From: Romanomermis culicivorax
Lineage: Eukaryota > Nematoda > Enoplea > Mermithida > Mermithidae
Direction: 5' to 3'
NCBI GenBank assembly: GCA_963922205.1
Contig: CAWUHX010000071.1
Location: 682,001-746,000, forward strand
Length of the DNA stretch: 64,000 nt
Shown: positions 22,970-36,186 of the stretch, piece by piece
Numbering within the stretch: position 1 is the stretch's first letter
Layout: each line of letters begins with the position of its first letter
Position numbers and translations under genes: made by a program
The notes under the pieces: generated by a model
Databases searched by the model: none
Told to the model about the DNA's origin: nothing
What the model saw: the letters and a program-made list of their open reading frames with translations, nothing else

Positions 22970-25490
22970 CCTGTATTTACTAATGGTCTTTTTGCGATTG
23001 CAAAAAATGCGTATGCAAATAATGAACGGGCAGCGTGAGCGAATATTTTTTTTCGAGGAGGCTTAAGAAAAAATATGTCGACATACAATGTAGATTTATT
23101 ATCTACCCTCTGCATGTTGTGGCATATTCGAAAAAAATGGACTCTAGCTCAAGAATTCAAAAGCAGTTTCACGATACTGAGGGATCAAATTTTAAAATTT
23201 TCCGAAGGCTGAACTGAGCTCGTAAGGGAGGGAGAGATCAAATTTGTAATGGTTCCTTGCACAATGGATGATTGCGCATCGCCCATGGCGACTGTAGCAG
23301 TACCCCTGACTTGCAACATCAAGTCCACTGGTTCAGATAAAAATGAACGATTGCACCCTTTGTGCATTTCGTCCATAATATCATCAAAGATTCAGGTCTT
23401 GGGAATGTGACAATCCCAACACGTGATTTTGGTAAAACTAAATCTCAAATTTAATGTCGAAAATACTGTCTTGAAATGAAATTTTCGAAAGTCATTGGAC
23501 TAACGTGGCCGCCAGTTCAAGGAGCATTTTTTTTTTGATTTCGTGGCACATATTTGGAGAAAAGTATTTTCAACCTTCAGAAAAGAGAAAGAAAAAAAAC
23601 GTTCTTATAGTTCCGTTACACGTATTTTAGGCAAAATGTTTAACCGAATTATATTTCCGAAACGAACATGCGTCAAAAGGAATTAAGGTTTTCAGAAAAG
23701 TAATTATAGTACAAAAAAGAAGACTACCCACCGCATATATCCAGAAAAGTCAGCAAATATTCGTCAATTTATAATTTCTAATAAGTTTTGGCATCGTTAT
23801 TTACCCGCGTGTCATGTCCAAAATATTTAAAACTTTTTAAAGACGACAGAGGTCTATAGGTATAGAACGTTATTTTGTTTATTATATATCCGAAAAATTT
23901 ACCACCATAATATTTCTAGATCTAAAAAATTGAATGTTACACACATAATTATAGAATTTTGAAAAATATACATGACATATGAATATACACAAACAGAAAA
24001 TAGGCGCGGGCACTGGGGATTTTCAACTTTTTTCATTATACATACTGTAAAACTTGATACCCTTATTTTACACGCTATAATAAAATATAGTACACGTCAT
24101 TTAATGGGCATATACATATTTATGTATATATGGTATAATATTCGACTTATTACAGTCGTAATTCATCATTCCCGGCCGACAATTTGCAGTCATACTGTAG
24201 GTAGGGAACATGTCACGGGAAAAAGATATATAATTCTAAAAGTATAGTTTCAAAAATATAATATTATAAATGATTACAGTCGAGCGTATATATATTATAC
24301 ACATACACACATACTGTAATATATTATAATGTTTAATAGTTTTGTTTGCATATATACGTTTTTGAGAAAACGAACCCGAGGCGAGGAATGGCCATTAATT
24401 ATAAAATATACAGGGCATTAGCAGATAGGGGGCCGGTCCCACATGATAAATTGTCGAGGCATTGAAAAAGCGGAAATGAAAAATGACCGTTATTTATATA
24501 CATATGTGTTTGCATGTATCTGTTTTTCGAGCATTTTTTACCCTGAAAAAAACGGAGCTCCAAAACGATAAAGTATCTTCTCTCTCTTGCCCAAAAATTT
24601 TCGGCAAAATTAATGGACGACATTCGAAGATAAGTTCTTTTTTTCTACCCGCGCACGAAAATACTCTTTTCTCCTAATTAATCAGCGTGGAGGAGACCCA
24701 GTTTAGGACCGATAAAAAAAAGTTCTCCCGCAAAGTACCATTTGCTGACTATTTCGTTATTTTAGAAAAAGACTGCGAACTTGCGAGGCTGCTGAAGAAC
24801 AACAAAAAATCAGAGAACCAGTTCACATTAGGTTGAGAAGATACTTTTAACTATGATGAATGGTACACAAACATTTCTTGATCGAAAAAATTTTAAAGTG
24901 CTGATTCGATTAATTAAACCACGCTGTTGTGAGAAAGTTTACAATAATTCTGATATTTTGCATTTGGGAATTCGTAAACAGAACAGAGAGATAGAAGTTT
25001 AATAAATGTAAATAAACTTTGTTCAACAAATTCCTTGCGTGAATTATTAAATGTCAACAATTGTGAAATAGTATTCACGTAGTTGATAAAGAAATTCGTC
25101 ATCGGGTTTATGATCGTATTCGTATATGAGAAGTATCGTGTTTAAAATGAGTTGTGGAAATGAACTTGGGGTCATCATAAATTTTTGGATAAATTAACAA
25201 AAAATTCAATTCTAAAAATACCGCCGGCGGAATTTCGAAACAGACTAGCAACTTTCGTAAATTCTGGGATTTTCGAGATCTTCGACTTAACGGTTTGTTA
25301 TATACTAATTTCATGGATTTCACTGAAAACTTTCAACTCTCGTTTTCGTTTTGTTCACTCAAAAATGTTGAAAATCCCCCGTATATTTACAAAATTCATA
25401 AAATTGGTCATTTTTCATCTAAAAAATGCGCAAATTACATTTAAAAAACCGTTTTTCGTCGGTACACCAGGCGTCACGTGTAAGAAAAAA
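22970..25490. other. Intergenic 3' of the NocA gene, no supported gene
   Basis: AT-rich. A minus-strand frame at 23376-23185 (63 codons) has balanced composition but no motif, and no splice partners could be found. Around 24230-24340 there is TA-rich sequence (TATATATTATACACATACAC). Nothing else stands out. Confidence 0.4.
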
Positions 25491-25495
25491 TCCGC

Positions 25496-28328
25496 TTACG
25501 GGAAAGGCAAGGAACCGGGCAATCGTTGCTGCTGTGCCGCCGATTGTTGCTGTTGTTGCATTAAAGCCGCCGCGTTGTACAAAGACGTCGGCGGCGGCAT
25601 CAAAATATCGTTGGCGTTCGTAAATTTATCGTACGGGTGGTAACGATATTGATGCATCAAAGGGTTAAAATAGGCTGACGGTAACGTCGGCGGCGGCAAG
25701 GACATCGTCGGCGCCGCGACATTGGCGGCGACGTTTTTTGGACTAGCGCTCGGCGGTTTTTGTAGGGGCGACGTTTGCGGCGTCGAGGTTTTTTGTAGTT
25801 GTTCCGTATGCGTTTTAATATGCTGCGAAAATTCGTCGGCGTTTGTAAAACGTTTCATACAATAACGACCGTCGCCCGTATCCCAAAAACAAGTCGGCGT
25901 TGTCGCGGACGTTGGCGGCGGCGCAAAGTTGAACGTCGGCGGCAAAATCGGTCGGGGCAGAGGCGGCGCGGTTTGCGGCGGTTGTAACAAAGAGCAATAT
26001 GCTTGATACCAGGACGTTAAATCGTTGCCGACCATCGAGAAAGGGTGCGTCGCGGCAACTGTCGCGCATTGTAAACAACCGGTGGGGCAAGGGCGCGACG
26101 GATTGTGGTGGTACAGCGAAGCGACGCTAGAGGCACTCATAGGGCAAGTTTTACAAAATGGATCCGTACATTTGGGGTAAAACGCCGAAGACAAAGCGGC
26201 GGCGGCGGCAGCGGCAGCTGCCGACGATGGGTAGTAAGGATTCGCTGCGGCTAGAGCAGCCGTCGACGGAAAACCGGGTATGCAATTGAGGCCGGCGTGA
26301 CTCATAGCGGTCGGCGGGTAAAAAAAGGCACCTAAAAATAAGGTTTAGGTTTAAAACAAAATTTTTCGTTCGAAAAAGTCGACAATAAATTTTAGATGAC
26401 AACTGAAATTGAATAGAAAATTTGATAAATTTGCTTGAGGTACGTTTTTACAACAATCTGCTTTTTAATTTTCATCATGTGAGATTAGTTACGGAAAAAC
26501 ATGACTCAAGGGAAAAAATTTGGATCATTGGCTTCAGTATAAAGATCAGTACACATGTAATTCCTCTTCTCCAGTATGAATCCGGGAATTTTGGTAAAAA
26601 ACACCCAGGAAACTCAAAAACTGAAATACCCGAAGAATTCAAGCAATTGAATTTGTTGGAAATTGAAACTGTTTCACTTATACTGAAAATTAGTTAATTT
26701 TCTTGCATAAAATTCGAGAATTTCTGTGAGTTTCTAGTGGAATATCACATTATTTTTTCAAAATTGATGATTCCGTCGTCAATTTTTCGAAAATATTTTG
26801 AAATTATTGTTTTGAGTAAATCACAATAGACAAAATTTTTTGAAGTTCGAAACTGAATCAGTTCAAATATGAATATACTCAGATTGTTTCAATATATTAT
26901 AATATTTTAGCAAGAATTACAAAAATCCTATTAGTGTCACATGGCAACAAGGTACAATAGAATAGGAGATTAAGTAATAAGGCAAACAGAGGCGGACCTC
27001 CAGTACCTTCAAAAGGTTACCGGCACCATATGTCAAAGTTACAGTAAGACCTGGAAAAAGGACAAAGAAAGCGCATCGCGTAGGTTTTTCAATGGGTGTC
27101 ATACACAATGAGTCAGACAGAATTCAAACTATTTTCAATCCTCCAAAAATCTGAGAACGTTGCGTAAAATGCGCAATCAGTAGAGATACGACAAAATTTA
27201 CTATTTTAATGAGTTCAAAAGATAATAGAAGCAGCATTTTACGACCAAAGAGTTAAAATCTAGAATGCCTTGGAAGAGACTTGAAAAAAGTATAAAATAA
27301 CTCAAACTTGACATTGTACTTACTCGCTGACAAACCAGAAAGTAGCGGATTTGAAGAGCCAATGCCCAAAGCCGGATGCGTGCCATTCAACAGGGAGTTG
27401 AAAGTCTGATTCGGCAGAAACGTCGAAGAATGAGGCGGCATTTGAGGCATCATTTTTTGTCCAGACGGCAACGAAGAATTCGTTGTATCATTGATCGCCG
27501 TTTCATGACTCTGATTAGAATTGTTATTAGAACTTTCCGCGCTTTTGTCGTTTTTCGTTTCTTTTTGACCGCAGTTCGACGTCGAGCAGGAGGCGCCGCC
27601 ACTGCTAGTTTCGTCGCCGCTGGTAGTTGAATCCGCTTGATGGGGCGACGACTTTGGCACTTTATTCTTATGACCGCCACCGTCGTGTTGCATTTTAGCA
27701 TCGGCGACCCCTGCGGCAAGTTTTTCCGTTTTGGAGGCGGACGATGATGTAGCGCTTGAAAGCGAAGTATTACCGTCAAAGGAATGTTTACGTTTTTGGC
27801 CTTGAGCTTGGGATGGCGCGTCCGTCGTGCCGATACTATTGCAAGTTTGGGCAAGAAGAGCTAACGGGCTTTTGTTGGAATCGACTGAAGTCTGAAATCA
27901 TGTAAAATGTAAAGATCATAGACGCACACTACTTCTAGCGAGCCGTTGTACACTATATAGTCCAAATTGGAAAATTCAAGGAAAGCCAATCGCTATAACA
28001 TCAGCACAAATTGAGTCTTATAAGTAACGCAAAAGGTTAAGAATTTCCACGACATCAGTTTTGACACTCTTTACTCAATCTGTACTTAACGTCGTTAATT
28101 TCTTGAAACTTCTATGAAAAATGATATTTTTCTTGCGACAGAAGGAGTAATAACTTCCTAAGTTAAGGATACGAGGAAATTTTGAAGTTTGACACAAATG
28201 AGCATTGCTTCCCGTAATTTTTTATGTATGAAATGCGGATATTTCCTTTTGAAAAATTAACGATTTTTTGGTATGCTTACCGAATTTAAAAAATCAGGAT
28301 ACAAATATTGCTGATAAGTCGAAACCAT
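25496..28328 (-). CDS. tlp-1: NocA-family zinc-finger transcription factor (noc/elbow/tlp-1, ZNF503/703 type)
   Basis: Three coding exons on the minus strand: 28328-28281, 27891-27324 and 26331-25496, with phases that join cleanly (0, then 1) into 483 codons. Acceptors are TTTCAG and TTTTTAG; donors are GTAAGC and GTAAGT. Exon 1 starts MVSTYQQYLYPDF, like the NQYLQPDYL start of insect Noc. Exon 2 opens with DSNKSPLALLAQTCNSIG, the family's conserved SPLALLAQTC motif (residues 23-33). Exon 3 holds a poly-alanine run (243-251), the CTDPFCKTC motif at about 260 (equivalent to the CRDPYC box) and one atypical C2H2 finger at 353-380 (C-x9-C-x12-H-x3-H), then YRYHPYDK. The family encodes nuclear repressors acting with Groucho-type co-factors in appendage, neural or tail development; C. 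elegans tlp-1 is the likely orthologue. The exons are far more CG-rich than the flanks. Last codon is TAA at 25496-25498. Confidence 0.92.
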
Positions 28329-29836
28329 ATCGCAAAATCTAATAGAGCAGCGACAATATCAATTCTTGTGAAAATTGTTCACTTCGGAGAGAAAAATAAA
28401 GAAATATATATAATCGGCGGTATCATAAAAATAAAGACAAAAGCCGAACGGAGAAGACACTAATATAAACGATTCTTTCTTTCGTTCTCCCCTCTGTCTT
28501 TCGAGATATTTTAGCCTGAAAAACAGCAAAGAGAATATATATGTATATATATACCACATAGACGCACAATATATATATTTTATGCCTGAGCAATAAAATA
28601 GATAGCGATAGTTCGGCCGGTCGGAACAAAATTAATGTATCGAATATATTATCTCAAAATTTATAGAGGTACCTATCTATACTTTCACCTAAAAGAAGGC
28701 ATCCTAATATTTTTTCTTTTGCTACTCCGACAAACACAAACATGTATGATGTAGTAACTGTGCTGTTGACTATAATAGGCGCCGGCAGTCACTTTTTTGT
28801 TCGTTGATCGAAAAAGGCATAGAATAAATAAATAAAATGCTAAATATGTGAAAAATAATCAAATAAGATATACCGTTGACGGTTTTTTTGGCAGCAGAGG
28901 GGAGAGAAGTTCACTTAAATATCAAATAAAATTATATGATGCTGATGCTGTATCTTCATATAAAAACCCCCATATATCTGCAATCTAAATAGCACGCTCA
29001 ATAAAGTGGGACTGAATTAAAAAAGAGATCATTAATTTATTGCATTATTGGTAGTGTGTGGACGGAGGGAACAGATGATTATGAAAAGTTTGATTAGAAC
29101 TCTAAAGCAGTGTTAAAGTGAACTAGTTATGTTAGCTATGAAATTTCGTACCATGAATGAGTTTTAATTGCATATTTTTAAGTACTTGGTCGAGTCAGAA
29201 ATATAAAATCTAACCACGCAGTCGTAGAATGAGACGGAACGACAAGCTTAATTTAGTTCATTTTCTCTCATCTAAATGAATGAGGAGGAATTAGGTTGAG
29301 CCGACTTCAAGAAAACAGACTATTCACATCTTTCTGCAAAACCCCTCGCGCATGTTTGGGTATTGACCTATTTTTAAATTCCAAAAAAATTTTCGTTAAA
29401 CGTATAACAGAAGAACGAATTTTCCACCGACTGATCAAACAGTCTTATCATGTTATCAATATTGACATTTAGAAAATATCCGTCTGCAGTGATACGTGAG
29501 TTTTTTTGCCGTCTCATTCTTCCGAATAATATAACGGAACGAAACGAAAAATAAAATGCGACAATCGACCGATGCTCTCTATCTAACGGATTTCGCCGAA
29601 AATCCAAATATAATTAATGATCATTACAGTAAACAGACTTCAATAAATAGCACATTAGGATACGTTTCTAACTTGATTAATGCTCCACGATCTATTTATC
29701 GGCCTCGTCGTCTTTAGGGGAGTAGAGAGAAAGGGGGACGGCGGATGGATTCTGATTTACGACCTTGTAAAGAAGAGGACCCACCGCCCGATTTCTGCCC
29801 CGTGCATACACTGAACATAAAAAGGCGCCGCTCTGC

Positions 29837-29956
29837 GGACCACATAGGCGTACACGTTAAGACATAGGGAATGGAATTTTCCATACTAAACACAGAGGAG
29901 CGTAGAATGCATTGTGTGTATGAAAAGGATCGTGATATACAGCGCCTATGTGGTCC
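29837..29956. repeat. Inverted repeat pair in NocA 5' flank
   Basis: GGACCACATAGGCG at 29837-29850 is matched exactly in inverse by CGCCTATGTGGTCC at 29943-29956, leaving a loop of about 92 bp. The match extends imperfectly inward (TACACG against CTGTATATCACG). Further AGCGCC words recur up to 30365 (GGCGCCTACAG, AGGAGCGCC, ACAGCGCCTC). It may be the end of a small element or a structured site. Confidence 0.6.
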
Positions 29957-31524
29957 TCGAGCTATCATCAATCATTGATTTTAGAGAGAGAGAGAGAGAG
30001 AAATTTTATTTATACACACGGCCTGCCCATGTCAATCTTTTTTTTGTTGGAAAAAAGATTGATTCGATTGCCATATAGCCATCGTTATTTGTTGCCAATA
30101 GTCCTTTTTATACATAATGTACACAAACCGCCTGTCAAAATTTTTTTTGGCCTACATGCGCATCGTACGGTATATGCGGCGCCTACAGTAATCCCTATAG
30201 ATAATATACATATAGGAGCGCCCTATATAACGGCCGTCCATCAAAATCGCATTAATAAGATACACACACACGCGGATGTCGAAATTATTGCGTTTGACAG
30301 TTTTCGCATCCTATCAATCTGTCATTGGATGCGCTGTATAACATCTTTCGATTATACAGCGCCTCTTCTCTATGTTGCTATTCGACTACGAAAAAATTAC
30401 GGTAAAAAAGTGGAACCATTTTCTGGATGAAAGATCTTTTTTCATTTTTTCAACTTCCATTAAAACTCGTCCTCACCGACGCAAAAAAAAACTTTACAGA
30501 TATAATTCGGCGTGTAATCGCGAAACTTGAGATTGAAATGACGTCAAGAGAAATTTTTGTATGAAGAAAATATAAAAATATATAAATACAGTAAACAATG
30601 TCATTTATCAAAATTTTTGATTCGCAGGTGTAAAAAGTTTTTGGGGACGACACTATTCATCTTTTCTGTTCTTCAAGGCGTCACGAGCGCGCGAAAAGTT
30701 CACAATTCCGACCTGTAATTAGAGCGGACGTTTGCTTTTGCGGCGGACTATAAACTTTTTCCAAAAACATAATTTTACAATTGCTCGAAAAAACGGGTAA
30801 TTGATGCTTAATTTTCCGACTAATGTCATGTTAGTGGTATAATAATGGGACAGAAGCACGGCTTTATGATCGATACCACCGAAAATGTAAAAAATGAATA
30901 AAAAATATTTTGTTCAAAAAATCCATAAAAGCTACAAATAATTACGTTTCTCTTCAACTACTTTCCGGTTATGAGAAGAAATTACCATAACACATGCATC
31001 CTGCTAATGTCGAACCAGCTTCCCCAGTTTCCAGTGTCAAATTTACAAGAAACAAGCATAACAATTCCATTCTAAGTTTTATATGAGAAAATTTCATTAC
31101 AGAAGGAGGCGACGTCATACAGCTCACAATGACCAATGACAGGAACTCTGGGTTCTGAGTCTAGACCCCCAACAGGACAAGTATATGAAGTATGAAAACC
31201 ATAAAAACCAAAAAAACGCAAGGATTTTATGACATCAAAAGTTGAGGATCTCATACTGTATGAAGTAAATCATCGACTTCTTATTCTTGTAAGTTTAGAA
31301 AATAATAACTGCGGAGAGCACATTTTTTCTATTTCACATTTTTTGCGAGTTTCTGCTGCTGAACTATATGTCAAGTAGGACTGAAAATTTATGAGCCTAC
31401 TCAACTGGCAATTAGCAATTCTGTAAAAAAAAATCTATCCCAAAACCTTTGTGTAAAAGATTTCGAATGCGGTGTTAATTTGTGTTATTTTCCGATTTAC
31501 AGGCATTCGATAAAAAACAGACTA

Positions 31525-31690
31525 TCCAAAAAGCAAGAACTATTTTATATTTTCAATATTTTTTGCTGAACCACATGTCATGTGAAACTGAAAATTTGCG
31601 ACAACACTTAACTTAACTGATCCTCTGGAATTTTCTTGATTAAAAAATTCTGTAAAAGCTTTGTTTGATGCAGCGAGGTCGCAACAAAAT
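31525..31690. repeat. MITE family 1 fragment directly abutting another copy
   Basis: A copy ending AAAAAACAGACTA at about 31524 is followed at once by a second, left-truncated copy carrying the family landmarks ACTATTTTATATTTT, GCTGAACCACATGTCATGTG, CTGAAAATTT and CTGTAAAAGCTTTG. The upstream copy begins near 31275-31330 and shares CTGCTGAACTATATGTCA and TATGAGCCTACTCAACTG. Confidence 0.6.
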
Positions 31691-33199
31691 TTCTGTTCAA
31701 AATTGAAAAGCGCTTATTGACCATACATGCACAGCATAGAAATTCTGCTGAGAGTCAGCGGGGACAGGGGGTAGACTAGAAATTTTTTTTAAGAGGTCTC
31801 CTAAAATCCAAGCAACATGTTCTTCAACCTATATAGGTCAGATATGTGCAATTATTTGCTTGGACAGCACTTTTTAAAGTTCTAACGTTAATTCTTTGGA
31901 ATCAAGTATGCTTTGTTCAGAAAAATTGTTAAACTACAGCGTCATTTCCATCTTTATGACGACCTCTTCTCTCTTGCTCGTTTTTCTTCGTTACCTTCTC
32001 AATCATTGCTGGAGGGTTAAATCTGCTGGGAGTCAGCTATAATCTGCTGGGGGTCAAAACCCCCCAAACCCCCCATGTGCACTGCGTGTGTTTTATTTAC
32101 TATATAGAAGGTATTTTTCTGGTTGACTGAGATTCCTTGATTTCTTTTTCAACCATTCGAAGACCACCGCCATTGACTTTCTGATCTCTAACAAGGCTGT
32201 ATCTGCAGAATCCTCGTCGTTGCATCAACCAAGAATTATAGCGTCACTTTCCATTTTAAAAAGCATTCCATAAAAAAACACAGGACCATACACGAAGATT
32301 ATGAGTATTTCCATGGCACGATCTGAGTTCTATAGTCTCAAAAAGGAAGCTAGTAAGCAACTACTAAATTTCTACAAGATACTTCTAAACCACACGTAAT
32401 ATAGAACTGAAAATTTTCAACCAAACTCAACTGACCCTTGACAATCTTTGTGTGAGGAATATTACGGTAACAGCTTCGTGTGAGCTGCTCGAAGACAGAA
32501 TTTTGTAATTTTTTGATGACACTAATGTACATGTGCGTGACTTGAATATTGCACATCTCTGCAACATTAATTTTAGCAAAACAAACTTGTACTTGCCCAT
32601 CAGTCCTCATTCAAGAGGAAGCTAGCTGTACGTGTTGTAATGTTAACTGGAAAACATTAAAGGAAAAAATTTAGAGGTTTTGTGTTATAGAACTCACCCT
32701 CTCCTTGGAATTCCAAAATGCGAAGATAAAAATGATTAAAACAAAGTTACAGACCAGACCACTTCATTTCATCACACTGGGCGCAGCAGTGGAGATTTAT
32801 ATCCCTATCAATAGCATAAGATTTTTGACATGACGTGATGCATTAGACGCAGTAAGCCCATAAAAAAAAGATTAGCTTGATGCAATTGAACTTGAAATTC
32901 AAAAAAATGAATGTGACTACATAATCAGATATTCCAACTTCATGCAATCAACATTTCGATCGGTTATCTGTAGTTTGCTCATTCCCAAATGGTATCAGCA
33001 GCAAATCGATGAGTGTAACTTCGAAACGGAAATAATTAGAAACAGAGAAATTTTTGTCGATAACCAGCCGAGAGATACATAAACTTTTCCTTTAGTTGAC
33101 TAAATCGCCAAGATTTTTCAAGAACAATACATTCGCATAATTTGTGTACGATATAAGTTCCTCGAAAATTGATGAGATTTTTTTACAATTTCAGCTTAC

Positions 33200-33341
33200 C
33201 ATGGTCGAGAAGTAATTTGTTATTTCCCCAAAGTGTCAGGTTTCCTATTGTGTGAGGATTTTGTGTCGAGTTGAACATGACTGTCGTGGTTTCCGCTGCT
33301 ACACCCATTAATTTCAAAATGAACAAATTGTAGAAGTGCGT
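33200..33341 (-). other. Possible upstream exon of the NocA gene
   Basis: A 142-bp minus-strand segment bounded by a strong acceptor (TTTGCAG) and donor (CATG|GTAAGC). One frame is open throughout and contains MGVAAETTTVMFNSTQN and GNLTLWGNNKLLLDH. Joined directly to the next exon by the acceptor at about 28341, its frame does not match the MVSTYQQ frame, so if it is part of that gene it acts as a leader exon (or there is an intermediate exon I missed). It could equally belong to an unrelated transcript. Confidence 0.3.
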
Positions 33342-35544
33342 CTGCAAAGAAAAAGATCAATGTCAGAAACTGCCCCAGTTTTCAAAGTAAACACAAATTT
33401 ACTCCCAAAAATCAATCCTTATTCCAAAAATTATTTTGCGGCTAAAAAACAATTGAGCCATTTGAAGAATTGTTTATAACAGATTAGAATTCGTTGATAA
33501 AGCACATTTAAGGACTAATTTTTCGCTTTAGAACTACAGCAATAAGCTTTTCAATTTTTTGTGCTTCATCAATATATTTCTGTGTTTACGCCTGCGTTTC
33601 TCATTTCGAAGTAAATAGAGTTTAGTGAAAATTCTTGACTGAAATAACGCTCTAGTTCCTTGACAAATTCAATTATTTTCCAAATTTGCATTTGTTTTGT
33701 ATTGTTTGTTGAGAAAGTATCAACACAAGGGAAGTACTCCGCAGAATGCTGAGCAAGTTTTCACTGATAAGTCAGTCAAAAATGTAGACCGATTCGAGCT
33801 GAATAATATTTTGGATAGATCTCAGGCATCCAACTTGTCGCACTTTGAAATAATAGACTGACCGATTGAAGCAGGATTCCTCGATCCGCGCCCTGGCCCT
33901 CAATTCAACAAACTAACTGTAAGTGGATTAACCCGAAATTTGACCTGCTAAAAAACCTTCAAAAACGAATCTGAAGTTGAGTGGTCTCTATGAGGGACAT
34001 TTTGAGACAGTCTCTTGTATAAAGTCCAAGATGAGCATTTTCTTGCATGACAAATTTTTCTAAAGACCTTATTTCTTTAAGTACTTTTTACTTTGGGATC
34101 AGGCGCCTTTTTCATAGCCAAGGCATTTCACCTCATCAGACAGTCAGCCAAGATTCAGTTCCATAGTCAGATTTTCATAAGATGCTTGTAAAAAAGAAAA
34201 AATGACACAAATATATCCTGATTTGAAAATCGTGAATAAAAATCTATATGTACTGTAAAATTTTTCACACAGAAGTTTTATAAGGTTCAGTTGGATGAAT
34301 TCAGAAATTTTCAGTCGCATAGTTTGGTCGAAATGACAGTTTTATCATTTTTGAAAACCCGAACATGTTGCTTTGACATTTGTTTACCTCACTGTGACGG
34401 CACTACAAAAAAGAGTCATCAAAATGACCAAAGAAATGACCGCCACTTTGTTTTTCAGACCCGTTTCCCTAACACACGACGACCAACAATATTCTTACTG
34501 TAACAAATTGGCTCGATAGAAAATGACCAACGGCGACAAGAAGAGCGGATGATAGGGAAAGAAAGGTATAGAGCGAAGAGCGCCATAAATATAAAATGAC
34601 CCCATCACTCATAATATTTGTTTAACCGTGAAAAGAGAATGATATGAAATGAAAAGAGGCACGGTATATAAATACAAAAGTAGTTTCAGCGATGAAAAGA
34701 TCAAAAGAGCCGCCGCTGGTCCCAATATAAAGTGAATGGGAAAGTTTCTGAGTAAACTTTTCTTCTACAATGATGGTGATGATGAAAACGATACCAATAC
34801 CAAACCGAACCACCACTCCCGAAGATAAACGTATAATTTTCTAGTTACAGTATACCGGGCAATGTGTGCAATGTGTGCAATGTGTCATTATTGGGCATAT
34901 AATATATGGTATTACTATGCATACCACAGACACTGGTTTTATGTGTGTACGTGTGCGTCAAGCCTTGAAAAACGCTGCTCATGATGGCGGTTTTTTAGCG
35001 TGGAGTTTTTAGGTCGATGATTTTTATAGGAACGAGCATGCTACAGTAAGATTGCTACAGCAGTTGAGCACCAACATTTGTGTTGAAGAGGCGTAGCTAC
35101 TGTAGTCAGCATTTCGAACCGTCAATATGCTTGACAGAGTATTATGTACTGTATACATCAAACCAAATTTAAAATTCATTAAACTTACGTAATCGCTGAA
35201 GATCTGCCTAGGAGATGAAAGCCTGCTTAACGTCAGCAGAGGAAGACGGGAGTGTCATTTAAAACGTTTTAGAAATCCATCACTTTGACAGGTTTGTCAT
35301 GATCGCTTTTCTCTTCGATAATCTATAAACATTAATGATTCCATAGTTCATACTCAACTGAGACAAAAACTCTATCGTCGAAGTCAGACCTCAAACCATA
35401 AAAAATAGACTTTGATAAAACAATCAGATTTGAATTTCAATCTAAGGAAAAGCTTTAAAGTGTGACTCAAATTCAGCAATATACCAGTTTCTCTATTAAA
35501 GTACTTTTGTACGGAAATCGCGGAATTTATAATCAGTTATTCTT
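33342..35544. other. Intergenic, no supported gene
   Basis: AT-rich. At 34857-34886 the word GCAATGTGT is repeated three times (10-bp period). At 34150-34300 there are inverted MITE family 1 traces (AGATGCTTGTAAAAAAG, ACTGTAAAATTTTTC). Frames of 60-70 codons on either strand show no motif. Confidence 0.4.
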
Positions 35545-36186
35545 AACACCAAATCACAGAAGGCAGAGCAAAGTAAGAGTAGAGCAGAAAAAAACTACAC
35601 AAATTTGTTCCGAAACTTACTTCAGATGGGAGCGGAAGTAGATTTGGAGCAAAAAAGTCATGTTCTCAGCATTGCGAATTTTTGCCGCATACTGGTCACC
35701 ACGTTTTTTTGCAATCGACCGTTTTCAGCATAGAACAGAAATTGCGTCATCAATGGACAACCGCATAAAAACCACGACCTCAACAGCAATCATATAAAAA
35801 ATCTACCATTTTTGCTCCAATTTACCTCTAGATCACTCCAGGTTTACTTGCTCTATCATAGCTCCATTTTCTGTGATACGACGGTGGAATAAGTTGCGAA
35901 AAGATTAAAAATACTCCACGATCGCTCATTTTCTGTATATGCTTTCTGTATATGCTTTCTTTTTCACTACATTGTATAAATTTTGACACTTTTTTCAATG
36001 TTTTTGCGACATGTCTATTTTTCTGCTCCCAAAATGCTCCAAAATGAAAATTTACTTCTCCACCTTGCTTGATGTAATACCAAAAAGTTTACCTTCCAAA
36101 AATTGCTCTCTTTCTGCTCCAAATTTATTCCAGCATTGCTTCGAAACTGCTCTAAATTTACTTACCCTACCCTTTGTGATTTGGCC
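35545..36186. mobile_element. Foldback-type element D (word: GGAGCAGAAGTAAATTT)
   Basis: Left end CACCAAATCACAGAAGG and right end, read inward, GGCCAAATCACAAAGGG form an inverted repeat that continues through AGAGCA, GTAAG and TAGAGCAG on both sides. Inside each end, GGAGCA/TGCTCC and AAGTA/TACTT words alternate many times (right side: TTTCTGCTCCCAAAATGCTCC, CTCTTTCTGCTCCAAATTTA). Length about 642 bp with no coding frame. A directly repeated TATATGCTTTCTG lies at 35934-35961. Confidence 0.6.

Larger units (their letters stand above)
28329..33199. other. 5' flank of the NocA gene
   Basis: No coding region is supported. Contents noted: TA-rich run (28520-28580), a (GA)n run at 29982-30000, a perfect 14-bp inverted pair (29837 and 29943), and MITE family 1 pieces ending AAAACAGACTAT at about 29323 and 31522, with more at 31525-31690 and 32370-32500. 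A developmental regulator with several kilobases of otherwise gene-free upstream DNA would be expected to have its enhancers here, but no specific site can be named. Confidence 0.4.

Noticed and set aside
22060-22970. CRISPR-like array from the regularly repeated AAAAGCGCAGTC word
   Set aside because: Spacers are not of uniform length, the right array is the inverse of the left, and the genome is eukaryotic; it is a transposon end.
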